A stretch of DNA of 64,000 bases from Fredinandcohnia onubensis (GTDB lineage Bacteria > Bacillota > Bacilli > Bacillales > Bacillaceae_L), in contig NZ_NSEB01000023.1 of the NCBI RefSeq assembly GCF_002734215.1, positions 151,858 through 215,857 of the forward strand, in the 5' to 3' direction. A program made the position numbers and the translations under genes. The notes beneath the pieces are model-generated. The model saw only the letters and a list, made by a program, of their open reading frames with translations. It made no database searches and was not told where the DNA came from. Positions 35,626 to 44,266 of this stretch are shown here, piece by piece. How positions within the stretch are numbered: the first letter of the stretch is position 1; the number at the start of each line of letters is the position of its first letter.

Positions 35626-36450
35626 ATGAAAACGTCATTTACAAATATTTTTGGTGTAGAAAAACCAGTATTAGGAATGGTTCATTTAGGTCCATTACCT
35701 GGATCACCCCTATATGATGGAAATATCGAGCGAGTATTAGAAGCAGCAATCCGTGATGCAAAAAGTCTTGAAAAGGGCGGAGCTAGCTCTGTAATGGTAG
35801 AAAACTTTAATGACTACCCATTTTACCCAGAAACAGAGGAACCTGAAACAGTAGCAGCGATGACTTTGATTGCGCACGAAATTCGCCGCGAAGTGAAACT
35901 TCCAATGGGAATTAATATTCTACGAAACTCTTGGAAATCTGCGCTAGCAGTTGCAGGAACAGTTGGAGCAGATTTTATTAGACTCAATGTCCTAACGGAT
36001 GCGTATGTAACTGACCAAGGTCTTATCAACGGTACAGCGCACTTAGTAGCGAGATATAGAAAATTTCTTGGTTTAGAGAACAAAGTCAAGATTTTCGCTG
36101 ACATTCAAACAAAACATGCGGCTCCATTAGCGGCTCGACCTATAGATGTCTTGGCTCGTGATACAGCTTATCGTGGAATGGCAGACGCTATCATCCTTGC
36201 CGGAGAGGAATCAGCTCAACCTCCTTCAATTGAGAATTTAGAGGCAGTAAGGAATGCAGTCCCTGATGTTCCAATCATTATCGGCAGTGGAATGAAGGTT
36301 GAAACTGCCCACCTACTAAAATATGCGGATGGGGCAGTCTTTGGATATGGGGCAAAAATTGATGATATCATGACGAACCCAGTAGATGAGGACAAAACAC
36401 GTCGCTTCTGCGAAGGTGTAGATAAAGAAAGAAACGCTCAATTGGTTTAG
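35626..36450 (+). CDS. BtpA/SgcQ family protein, copy 2 (tandem duplicate)
   Basis: A 274-residue protein differing from copy 1 at only two positions before the C-terminus (Arg to Lys in the ENKVKIF region, Ala to Asn in AVRNAVPD) plus the last dozen residues (CEGVDKERNAQLV). At DNA level silent changes are scattered, so the pair is not a sequencing repeat; protein-level selection or gene conversion keeps them alike. Even the leaders match (AAGGAGGAA before the ATG). The two could form a heteromer or raise dosage. Confidence 0.88.
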   Translation: MKTSFTNIFGVEKPVLGMVHLGPLPGSPLYDGNIERVLEAAIRDAKSLEKGGASSVMVENFNDYPFYPETEEPETVAAMTLIAHEIRREVKLPMGINILRNSWKSALAVAGTVGADFIRLNVLTDAYVTDQGLINGTAHLVARYRKFLGLENKVKIFADIQTKHAAPLAARPIDVLARDTAYRGMADAIILAGEESAQPPSIENLEAVRNAVPDVPIIIGSGMKVETAHLLKYADGAVFGYGAKIDDIMTNPVDEDKTRRFCEGVDKERNAQLV

Positions 36451-36489
36451 TAGTACACGGTTTTAATAGAATCAGAGTTTGAAGGTTTT

Positions 36490-36507
36490 GGGGCCACTTT
36501 TGGCCCC
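36490..36507 (+). terminator. Terminator-like hairpin after BtpA copy 2
   Basis: GGGGCCA (36490-36496) / TGGCCCC (36501-36507) with a 4-nt loop but only TTATA after it. It may partially end transcription or protect upstream mRNA. Confidence 0.45.
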
Positions 36508-36622
36508 TTATACAAACCGAAACCTTACTCTAATTAGAGTTTGGTACTAATGCATCCTACTTTATTTTTACTATAAATAGAGTGGCAAAATTTTAAATTA
36601 TGTAAGGGGAGGATTATAAATT

Positions 36623-37597
36623 ATGGTGGAACGAGTAATTATTGACACTGATCCGGGTGTCGACGACCTTGCCGCAATCTATCTTGCGCTCGCGTCCCCG
36701 GAGCTACGTGTCGAAGCTTTGACAACAGTATATGGAAATATTGAGGTGGAAACTGCAACGCATAATGCGCTTTCATTACTTGAATTAGCAGGTAGAACTG
36801 ATATTCCTGTTTACCGTGGAGCTAGCAAACCTCTCATACGTCAACCATACTTTGCCAAGCACATTCACGGCAACAATGGTTTTGGTGGCGTAGAGGCCCC
36901 AAGCCCTACTGTATCTGAGGCGAGTGAGTATGCAGCAATGGAGATTGTAAGGCGCTGTAACGAAGCACCAAATGAAATCACTATTTTAGCGTTGGGACCA
37001 GTAACCAATGTTGCTCTTGCTCTCTCAATAGACCCTAGTCTAGCAGAGAAGGTGAAAAGAATCATTGTTATGGGTGGTGCAGTCCGTGTTGCCGGAAACT
37101 ATTCCCCTGTTGCGTCCTTTAACTTAGCAAGTGATCCTGAGGCTGCAAGAGTTATGTATGAATCCGGTGCGCCAATTGTTCAGGTAGGTCTAGATGTATG
37201 TACAAAGGTGCGAATTTCACAAGAAAATCTTGAACGCATTAGGGTTACGAATACTCGTCCAGGAGCTTTCCTCCTAGAGGCGGCTGAATTCCGACGTAAG
37301 GCATATATTGCCGCCAAGCAAACTTCAGAAACGGAGACAGGTGTTTATTTTAATGACGTACCAGCAGTTGCCTATGCGCTTTGGCCTGAACTCTTCAAAG
37401 TACAGTCGGCCTTTGTTTCTATTGAGACAGCGGGGGAACGTACAGCTGGTCAGACTGTCGTTGAGTTTACGGGACAGTGGGGTCATTCAGAACACAATAC
37501 CTTGATCCTAATGGATGTTGACGGAGAGAGTGTGGCGAAACGTTTTGCCGAACGTATTTCTACTTTAGAAACACAATATGTCGAGCCTTATAAATAA
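36623..37597 (+). CDS. Inosine/uridine-preferring nucleoside hydrolase family protein
   Basis: A 324-residue nucleoside hydrolase, which cleaves N-glycosidic bonds of ribonucleosides. The calcium-binding motif DTDPGVDD is at residues 8-15. Other family blocks are HGNNGFGG, ILALGPVTNVALAL, IIVMGGAV, SFNLASDPEAAR and the C-terminal NDVPAVAYAL. Ribosome site GGGGAGG. Its presence beside amidohydrolase and BtpA genes suggests the island breaks down a nucleoside or modified nucleoside, releasing a base and a sugar. Confidence 0.93.
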   Translation: MVERVIIDTDPGVDDLAAIYLALASPELRVEALTTVYGNIEVETATHNALSLLELAGRTDIPVYRGASKPLIRQPYFAKHIHGNNGFGGVEAPSPTVSEASEYAAMEIVRRCNEAPNEITILALGPVTNVALALSIDPSLAEKVKRIIVMGGAVRVAGNYSPVASFNLASDPEAARVMYESGAPIVQVGLDVCTKVRISQENLERIRVTNTRPGAFLLEAAEFRRKAYIAAKQTSETETGVYFNDVPAVAYALWPELFKVQSAFVSIETAGERTAGQTVVEFTGQWGHSEHNTLILMDVDGESVAKRFAERISTLETQYVEPYK

Positions 37598-37687
37598 ATT
37601 GATCTTAAAATTTTCAAAAAGCAGTAACAAACCCAAATTTTCGTCTTTATTCATTTTATTAGATAAGTTCTAAAAAGGGGTGGCATA

Positions 37688-39208
37688 ATGTCGACTCTCA
37701 TTAAAAACGCCACAATTATTACGATGGACGATCATGCAAGTATCATCCAGGGCAGCATTTTGGTTGAAGAAGGGTTCATAAAAGAAGTTATCCCACACAA
37801 CTTTGGGAGTGAACCAACAATTCAGGCCAATGAAACAATCGATGGGTCTGAAATGCTTGTAATGCCTGGTATGACAAATGCACATTATCACTCCTATTCG
37901 AATCTATTGAGAGGGACAACTAGCGATTTTCCATTAGAAATATGGTCTCTATATACAACGGCATATGGCTATTCGCTTGATGATGAAGATATATACAATG
38001 CGGTGCTTTTAGGTTTAATAGACATGATCAAAAGTGGTGTTACTAGTTGTATTGACCATTTTCCACATATAAAAAGATCAGAAGCAGCACTTAAAGCATA
38101 TGAGGCTTCATCAATCAGAGTTGGATTTGCACCAATGATGCATGATGTACCGGATCATCATTTTCTTCCAGTTGAGTTACCAATAGAAATGAAGAGGAAA
38201 CTTGATGAAACGCCACCAATATCAGTTGAAGAAATGAGAGCGTTTTATATATCTCTAATTAACAAGTGGCACGATAAGAATAGTAGAATTCAAATTTTAA
38301 TAGGTCCAAATGCACCGCAGCGATGTTCGGAGGAAATGCTTGCGTTAAGTAAAGAATTAAGTGATCAACATGGAGCATATGTTCATACGCATCTTTTGGA
38401 AACGAAAATTCAAAAGGAAATCGGTGATACTACGTTTTCGGGTGGAATAATAGGCAGACTACAAGAGCAGCAATTGCTCTCAAAACGACTGTCCACTCCC
38501 CATTCTATCTGGCTTGAAGATGATGAGATAAACATTTTAGCGAGGCATGGTGTTTCACTAGTTCATAATCCGGTTAGTAATATGATGCTTGGAAGTGGGA
38601 GAGCAAAAATTTCATCCTATCTCCAAAAAGGGATTAATGTAGCCTTGGGAACAGACTCCTCCAATTGTGGGATCTCTCATAACCTTTTTGAAGCAATGAG
38701 GATAGCTGTTATGCATAGTCGACAAGAACAATCTAACTTCCACGAATGGCTGAAACCAGTAGATGTGCTTAAAATGGCTACAATTGGCGGAGCATACTTA
38801 CTAGGTGAAGAGAAAAAGCGAGGGAAAATTAAACAAGGTTATGAAGCGGATCTAGTTTTATTAACCAAAAAATCACCTGCTTTGGCTATGAATGCAGATC
38901 TCATCTCTCAGCTTGTGTATTACGAGAATGGAAGTTCAATAGAATCGGTAATGGTCAAGGGAGAATGGGTCCTTAAGAATCGTAAAATTACTTCATTTGA
39001 TGAAGAGGCGGTCCTGCAATCAGTAAAAGAAATATATGAATCCCTTGCTGAAAAAAGTAGAGCAAGCCTTCAATTGGCGAATGAATATGAACCATACTTC
39101 ACCAAAATGTATGAAAAAATTCATCATAATTTGGGGGAGAAAAAAGCTAGTAGTAGATTGGATTCTACTAATGAGCATGTAATTCTTGAAGAAAATAAAA
39201 CTCTGTAA
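37688..39208 (+). CDS. Amidohydrolase (cytosine/guanine deaminase-like superfamily)
   Basis: A 506-residue metal-dependent hydrolase of the subtype III amidohydrolase superfamily (MTA/SAH deaminase, guanine deaminase, AtzA/TrzN relatives). Metal ligands His66 and His68 in NAHYHSYSN, a third His in VHTHLLET, and Asp in LGTDSSNCG. The N- and C-terminal beta-sandwich segments (IIKNATIITMDD-like start and DLVLL near 440) are present. It probably deaminates or dehalogenates a heterocyclic base, consistent with the nucleoside hydrolase just upstream. The C-terminus has a charged tail. Confidence 0.88.
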   Translation: MSTLIKNATIITMDDHASIIQGSILVEEGFIKEVIPHNFGSEPTIQANETIDGSEMLVMPGMTNAHYHSYSNLLRGTTSDFPLEIWSLYTTAYGYSLDDEDIYNAVLLGLIDMIKSGVTSCIDHFPHIKRSEAALKAYEASSIRVGFAPMMHDVPDHHFLPVELPIEMKRKLDETPPISVEEMRAFYISLINKWHDKNSRIQILIGPNAPQRCSEEMLALSKELSDQHGAYVHTHLLETKIQKEIGDTTFSGGIIGRLQEQQLLSKRLSTPHSIWLEDDEINILARHGVSLVHNPVSNMMLGSGRAKISSYLQKGINVALGTDSSNCGISHNLFEAMRIAVMHSRQEQSNFHEWLKPVDVLKMATIGGAYLLGEEKKRGKIKQGYEADLVLLTKKSPALAMNADLISQLVYYENGSSIESVMVKGEWVLKNRKITSFDEEAVLQSVKEIYESLAEKSRASLQLANEYEPYFTKMYEKIHHNLGEKKASSRLDSTNEHVILEENKTL

Positions 39209-39234
39209 AACCCATATAAAAAGGAGGACGAAAT

Positions 39235-39846
39235 ATGAAAAGTATAAAAAAAGATTTTACACTTATTGCCATTTTGCTCATTCCCATTGGTGTTGCAGTC
39301 AATGTAGTTGCAGGGGAATTGGTTGAATTACTAAAAATCCCTCTCTTCTTAAATCAAATTGGCACGATGATTGTTGCGATGGTAGCTGGTCCTTGGGTTG
39401 GTGCAGTAACAGGAGGGGTCTCAAAACTAATATTTGGGATATTCAACCCTACTCAGTTGGCGTTTATGCCGGTTGCTATGGCTTCAGGAATTGTTGTGGG
39501 TCTCATGGCAAAAAAGGGGATGACAAAAAATGTTTGGAAGGTTGGTATAACGGGTTTTATTGTGGCAATTGTTGCGATATTAATCGCGACCCCGACAACT
39601 GTTATTGTATTTGGTGGAGCTTCTGGAACTGGATCAGATACCATCACTGCTGTACTTTTAGCTTCAGGTAAAGAAATATGGACAGCGGTTATTACTCAAA
39701 AGATATTTGTTGAAAGTATTGATAAAATCCTTTCGATAATGGTTGCCTATATGATTGTTCGGAAGATGTCAGATCAATATCTATCTAAACAAAACTATGG
39801 TCACCTATATATTAATAACAACAATAATAATAAACTTGGAGCTTAA
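39235..39846 (+). CDS. ECF transporter S component (substrate-binding membrane protein)
   Basis: A 203-residue membrane protein with about six hydrophobic segments and the S-component layout (AMVAGPWVGAVTGGVSKLIFGIF, FMPVAMASGIVVGLMAKKG). S components bind vitamins, bases or related small ligands and dock on a T/ATPase module, which is encoded just downstream. It ends in an unusual run of six Asn (residues 194-199). Substrate unknown; the operon context suggests a purine/pyrimidine-like or nucleoside-like compound. Confidence 0.82.
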   Translation: MKSIKKDFTLIAILLIPIGVAVNVVAGELVELLKIPLFLNQIGTMIVAMVAGPWVGAVTGGVSKLIFGIFNPTQLAFMPVAMASGIVVGLMAKKGMTKNVWKVGITGFIVAIVAILIATPTTVIVFGGASGTGSDTITAVLLASGKEIWTAVITQKIFVESIDKILSIMVAYMIVRKMSDQYLSKQNYGHLYINNNNNNKLGA

Positions 39847-39863
39847 AAGAATTTCATAAAGGC

Positions 39864-39987
39864 ATGGGGTGAAACTGTCGATAACTGCGCTTTCACTGCA
39901 TCACTCACCCCATTATGTCGTGTTTCTACAATCCTTATATATATTTTAGGTAAATAAGAGGGCTTGAGAGTATTAGCCCAATTTTTT
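39864..39987 (+). promoter_or_regulatory. Structured spacer between ECF S and T genes
   Basis: The 192-bp gap holds ATGGGGTGA (39864-39872) pairing with TCACCCCAT (39905-39913), then GGGCT/AGCCC (39960-39964 and 39975-39979) followed by AATTTTTT. The second hairpin looks like a weak terminator. Together they could set lower expression of the T/ATPase genes relative to the S gene or act as an attenuator. Confidence 0.4.
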
Positions 39988-40038
39988 GCCATGAATCAGC
40001 GAAAAAATGAACCTTAATATGAAAGGGGAGATACACAT

Positions 40039-40788
40039 ATGGAAAAACTAAGAAGCTTTATTCTAAATCTTTATCCAACTACTAAATTCTTTGTTGCTGT
40101 CTTTTTGATGATAACTCCATTACTGTTACCAGGTTATATATATTCATATTTGGCCCCCGTTTTGTGCTTAATAATTGCTATGGTAGCTGGAAAAACAAAG
40201 CTATATGTCGACATCGTCTTTAAGGGATTGATATCGATTGTTGTCATGATTTTTCTTTTGCAATCATTTTTCTATCCAGGAGATACCATATTATGGTCAT
40301 GGAGCATATTCTCCATTAAACAAGAAGGAATTGATTTTAGTTTACAATTAACATCCAAAATATTAGCGGTGGGATCAGCAATTGTTTTATTTTTCCAGAT
40401 TACAAAAATTAATGATTTATCCCGTTCTTTAGAAATATTAGGAGTTTCGCCAAAAGCTACCTATGTACTTTCATCCGCACTTAATATTATTCCAGAGATG
40501 AGGCTGCATTTATTACGAATTATGGATGCACAAAGAACTCGCGGTGTTGAAACTGAAGGAAATCTTAGTATACGAATGAAAGCATTTATCCCGGCATTAA
40601 CCCCACTGATATTATCATCATTTTCAAGCACAGATGAGAAAGCTATCACTTTAGAATCTAGGGCTTTTACAGCCCGGACCAAAAAGACCAGTTTACACCA
40701 ATTGGAAAAGACTAAGAGTGATAATTTAGTAAGAGCTATATTATTAATTTTATTGGTTTCCATCTTGATCTGGAGGTTTTTCTTATGA
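40039..40788 (+). CDS. ECF transporter T component (EcfT/CbiQ family)
   Basis: A 249-residue membrane scaffold protein with about five hydrophobic segments. The coupling motifs that touch the ATPases are DAQRTRGVE near residue 170 and TLESRAF near 212, both typical of EcfT. Stop overlaps the next start by 4 nt. It links the S component to the two ATPases. Confidence 0.9.
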   Translation: MEKLRSFILNLYPTTKFFVAVFLMITPLLLPGYIYSYLAPVLCLIIAMVAGKTKLYVDIVFKGLISIVVMIFLLQSFFYPGDTILWSWSIFSIKQEGIDFSLQLTSKILAVGSAIVLFFQITKINDLSRSLEILGVSPKATYVLSSALNIIPEMRLHLLRIMDAQRTRGVETEGNLSIRMKAFIPALTPLILSSFSSTDEKAITLESRAFTARTKKTSLHQLEKTKSDNLVRAILLILLVSILIWRFFL

Positions 40789-41648
40789 GTGGAATAGAGA
40801 TCAGAAATCTATCTTACAAGTACCCTACTGGTAGTGAAAAGGTTTTGCATGATATTAATCTTTCAATAGAAAGCGGAAAGTTTTATGCCTTCATTGGTGT
40901 TAATGGCGGGGGAAAGACAACACTTTGTAATGTAATTCGAGGTTTTATTCCACATTTTTTTAAGGGAGATAGAAGTGGAGAAGTGCTGATTGACGGTAAG
41001 GATGTTAGTGATTGGGATACAAGTGATCTTGCACAGAAGGTGGGGTTTGTTTTCCAAAATCCTTTTACCCAAATCAGTGGTGTGAAGGAAACTGTTTTTG
41101 ATGAGATCGCTTTTGGACTGGAGAATCTAGGTGTTGAAGTTAGTGTTATTAAACAGAAGGTTCAAGGCATCATTAGTTTGCTTGGTATTGAGTATATCCA
41201 ACACAAGAACCCGAATGAGCTATCAGGTGGACAAAAACAAAGAGTGGCTTTAGCATCGATTATCGTAATGGAGCCAGATATTCTCATTTTTGATGAACCA
41301 ACATCACAATTGGATCCACAAGGTACGGAGGAAATATTTAAAGCAATCGATATTATGAAGAAAAAAGGAAAAACAATTATATTAGTAGAGCACAAAATCG
41401 AATTAATTGCTGAGTATGCAGACTATGTGATCGTTCTTCAGGATGGACATATTAAAAGACAAGGAAGAACGGAAGATGTGCTTTCTGAAGAAGATACACA
41501 GGACTATGGTGTAGGATTAACCCAATATACACTATTAGATTTACAAATGAGAAAACACAATATGCATACAGAAAGAATACCAATTACTGAAAGAGACTCC
41601 GTTCAAGTGATGAAACAATGGATGGAATTACAAGGGGTGAAATCATGA
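40785..41648 (+). CDS. ECF transporter ATPase A (canonical)
   Basis: A 287-residue ATPase. Walker A GVNGGGKTT (38-46), Q-loop VFQNPFTQ, signature LSGGQ (146-150), Walker B ILIFDEPTSQLDP and the switch His in LVEHKIEL. The start overlaps EcfT by 4 nt and the stop overlaps the second ATPase by 4 nt, so the three are translationally coupled. Forms a heterodimer with the next gene product. Confidence 0.93.
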   Translation: MSGIEIRNLSYKYPTGSEKVLHDINLSIESGKFYAFIGVNGGGKTTLCNVIRGFIPHFFKGDRSGEVLIDGKDVSDWDTSDLAQKVGFVFQNPFTQISGVKETVFDEIAFGLENLGVEVSVIKQKVQGIISLLGIEYIQHKNPNELSGGQKQRVALASIIVMEPDILIFDEPTSQLDPQGTEEIFKAIDIMKKKGKTIILVEHKIELIAEYADYVIVLQDGHIKRQGRTEDVLSEEDTQDYGVGLTQYTLLDLQMRKHNMHTERIPITERDSVQVMKQWMELQGVKS

Positions 41649-42469
41649 GCTTTTTAACTTTAAATGACGTTACCTATTGTTATCCCAATGGTTTTAAAGC
41701 TGTTGAAAATGTCAGCATGACTTTCGAAAAGGGTGAATCGGTAGCCATAATTGGACAAAATGGTGCTGGGAAAACAACAACAGTGAAAATGATGAATGGA
41801 TTAATAAAGCCAACGCAAGGTGATGTGATCATCGATGGCTTAAATACAAAAGATTATACAACTGCTCAAATTTCTAAAAAGGTAGGTTATGTCTTTCAAA
41901 ATCCTGATGATCAAATTTTTCACGAAAATGTAAAAAGTGAAATTAGGTTTGGGCCTAAAAACCTTGGGTTTTCTGAGCAGCAGATCGAAGAAAATGTAAT
42001 GAAGGCTGCAGAGTTGACAGGGATTGTGCCATTGTTAAATATACATCCATATAATTTACCTTATTCCTTGAAAAAGTTTGTCACAATTGCCTCGGTGATT
42101 GCGATGGATACAGACACGATTATCTTAGATGAGCCAACAGCTGGTCAAGACTCTCTCGCAATTCAAAGATTAGGTTCCATTATTGATTCATTAGTTCAAG
42201 AAGGGAAGACGATTATTACCATTACACATGATATGGAATTTGTCGTGAATAACTTTGAACGTGTCATCGTGATGGCAAATAAGAGAGTAGTTGAGGATAA
42301 TCATAAGCAAGAAATTTTCTGGAATCATGGTGTCTTGGAAGAAGCAATGTTAAAACAGCCTCATATCAGTCGATTAAGTAATACCTTAAATTTAAATGAA
42401 AAAGTATTAGATATAAATCAAATGATAGATGTACTAAAAAAAACATCAAGTAAGTTAGAGGTTATTTAA
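41645..42469 (+). CDS. ECF transporter ATPase B (degenerate signature motif)
   Basis: A 274-residue ATPase with intact Walker A GQNGAGKTT (37-45), Q-loop VFQNPDDQIF, Walker B TIILDEPTAGQD and switch His in ITHDMEF. The ABC signature LSGGQ is missing; the aligned stretch reads YSLKKF (140-145). In the heterodimer the site made by this Walker A and ATPase A's LSGGQ stays canonical, while the other site is degenerate, as in asymmetric ABC transporters. The ATG at 41645 overlaps the previous stop (ATGA). Confidence 0.9.
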   Translation: MSFLTLNDVTYCYPNGFKAVENVSMTFEKGESVAIIGQNGAGKTTTVKMMNGLIKPTQGDVIIDGLNTKDYTTAQISKKVGYVFQNPDDQIFHENVKSEIRFGPKNLGFSEQQIEENVMKAAELTGIVPLLNIHPYNLPYSLKKFVTIASVIAMDTDTIILDEPTAGQDSLAIQRLGSIIDSLVQEGKTIITITHDMEFVVNNFERVIVMANKRVVEDNHKQEIFWNHGVLEEAMLKQPHISRLSNTLNLNEKVLDINQMIDVLKKTSSKLEVI

Positions 42470-42521
42470 TAAAGTGGCAGTATGAAACTCTCTAACTACT
42501 AAAACACAAAGGAGAATCGAA

Positions 42522-43190
42522 ATGAAAATTGGTATTATTCATGCAACGTGTAATGCTGTACCACCTTTAAATGCAGCATTCAAACAGCTAGCTCCAGAAG
42601 TAACGGTTTTAAACTTTGTTGATGAAAATATCCAGTACCATGCAAACCAAATTAATGGAATTGATGACAAATTATATCGAGATTTTGTCAACATGGCCAA
42701 TAAAGCACAGGAAGCGGGAGTAGATGCGATTATTGTAGCATGCACCGTACTGACCCCTGTAGTGAATACAGTTAAGCCATTTATATCAGTACCAATCTTT
42801 GCGGTGGATCGACCGATGTTAGAAAAGGCAGTTACTCATTATAAAAAAATAGGCGTTGTTGCAACTACTGCACCATCAGGACCAGCGACAAAAGCACAAT
42901 TAGAAAAACTTGCGAAAGAATTGGGTAAAGAAGTTGAAGTAGATACACAAATTAGTACGCAGGCTATGACAGAATTGAAAGCCGGTAATGAGGAAGAACA
43001 TAATCATTTTAATCGTATTGCGGCAGCGGAATTGCAAAAAAGAGGTTGTGAAGTGATTATTCTTGCCCAAATCACACAGGCATGTGCTGAATCTGAAACT
43101 AGTACATTAGGACTCCCGGTGTTTACAAGTCCGAAAGAAGCGGTAAGAGCGGTAATCAGTGAATTAGAACGTAATAAAGTAAATGCTTAG
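42522..43190 (+). CDS. Asp/Glu/hydantoin racemase-family protein
   Basis: A 222-residue protein of the Asp/Glu racemase superfamily. The first catalytic Cys lies in IIVACTVLTP (about residue 74). The second half has VIILAQITQACAES, where the usual second Cys is replaced by an AQ-type motif with a Cys six residues on, so racemisation by the two-Cys mechanism is doubtful. Related proteins act as hydantoin racemases, maleate isomerases or decarboxylases. In this operon it may handle an acid from base-ring breakdown or a tetronate isomer. Confidence 0.8.
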   Translation: MKIGIIHATCNAVPPLNAAFKQLAPEVTVLNFVDENIQYHANQINGIDDKLYRDFVNMANKAQEAGVDAIIVACTVLTPVVNTVKPFISVPIFAVDRPMLEKAVTHYKKIGVVATTAPSGPATKAQLEKLAKELGKEVEVDTQISTQAMTELKAGNEEEHNHFNRIAAAELQKRGCEVIILAQITQACAESETSTLGLPVFTSPKEAVRAVISELERNKVNA

Positions 43191-43283
43191 TTACGGAAAA
43201 ATACAAAAGAGAGAAGTAATCAATTATAGTACTTATTCGTTGTAGCCCTTGAAATATATTCAAACAAAAGAGGAGAGATTTCA

Positions 43284-44213
43284 ATGAAAGTAAGTTTTAT
43301 TGGATTAGGCGTAATGGGCACAGGTATGGCATTCAATCTTGCAAAGGGAGAAAAAGAAGGTGAGTATGATTATCTTGTGTGTGATGCAAATCCAAATGCA
43401 TTAGAGCAATTTAAGGCACAAGGGATTAAAACAACAACTAAAATCATAGATACAGCAGATAGTGATTATATATTTCTTTGTCTACCAGACTTAGAGATTG
43501 TGAAGAATGTTGTAGTCGGTGAAAACGGCTTATTAAAATATATGGAACCAGGTCAGAAAATTATTGACTTTAGCACAATTAGTTATTTAGGTGCAGTCGA
43601 AATTGCGGAAACCTGTAGAGAAAATGGAATTGAATATATGGATTGTCCTATTTCTGGCCATCCGAGAACAACTATCGACGGAACACTTACTATCATGTGT
43701 GGCGGGAATGAAAAATTATTTCATACAATAAAACCTATGCTTGATCGAATGGGGAAACAGATACTCTACATGGGTGAAAACGGGGCTGGACAACTTACGA
43801 AGATGATTAATAACTGTGTATTAAATATTTGCTGCGCAAGCTTTAGTGAACTCTTACCAGTTGGTGTAAAACTTGGTTTAGATCCAGAAAAACTAGGTGA
43901 CGTATTAATGACGGCAACAGGTTCAAGTTTTGCTTCAAAAACATTGATTCCTAAGGTTTTAGAAGGGAATTTTGAACATAGCTTTTCACTAGAAAGAGCA
44001 TATAAAGACATGGAAAGCATGAATGAAGTATTAATGAAATACCAAATTCCACTACCAACTTTGAGTGGAACAATGCAAACCTACCAACTTGCTTTACAAA
44101 ACGGACAGGGTGATTTCTACAAGCATGCTATGATTTGTTACTTTGAAGATCTATTGGGTGTAAAGGTACGTAAAAAAAACTATGAACAAGCAGAAGCTGA
44201 ATTGGTTAAGTAA
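43284..44213 (+). CDS. 3-hydroxyisobutyrate-dehydrogenase-family enzyme, threonate-dehydrogenase-like
   Basis: A 309-residue beta-hydroxyacid dehydrogenase. NAD site GLGVMGTGMAFNLA, substrate motif DCPISGHPRTTIDGTLTIMCGG, catalytic Lys in GAGQLTKMINN. Directly followed by a DUF1537-type kinase and a class II aldolase, the same trio (LtnD, OtnK/DtnK, OtnC) that oxidises, phosphorylates and decarboxylates four-carbon sugar acids to dihydroxyacetone phosphate. That context makes a tetronate 2-dehydrogenase likely. Confidence 0.88.
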   Translation: MKVSFIGLGVMGTGMAFNLAKGEKEGEYDYLVCDANPNALEQFKAQGIKTTTKIIDTADSDYIFLCLPDLEIVKNVVVGENGLLKYMEPGQKIIDFSTISYLGAVEIAETCRENGIEYMDCPISGHPRTTIDGTLTIMCGGNEKLFHTIKPMLDRMGKQILYMGENGAGQLTKMINNCVLNICCASFSELLPVGVKLGLDPEKLGDVLMTATGSSFASKTLIPKVLEGNFEHSFSLERAYKDMESMNEVLMKYQIPLPTLSGTMQTYQLALQNGQGDFYKHAMICYFEDLLGVKVRKKNYEQAEAELVK

Positions 44214-44266
44214 CAAACGTTTTGAGAATGTCAGTGTAGATAAAAACATAATAAGGGGTGAATCGA

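Noticed and set aside
39864..39913. Known riboswitch class in the ECF spacer
   Set aside because: I could not fit it to a THI box, purine, preQ1 or cobalamin consensus.
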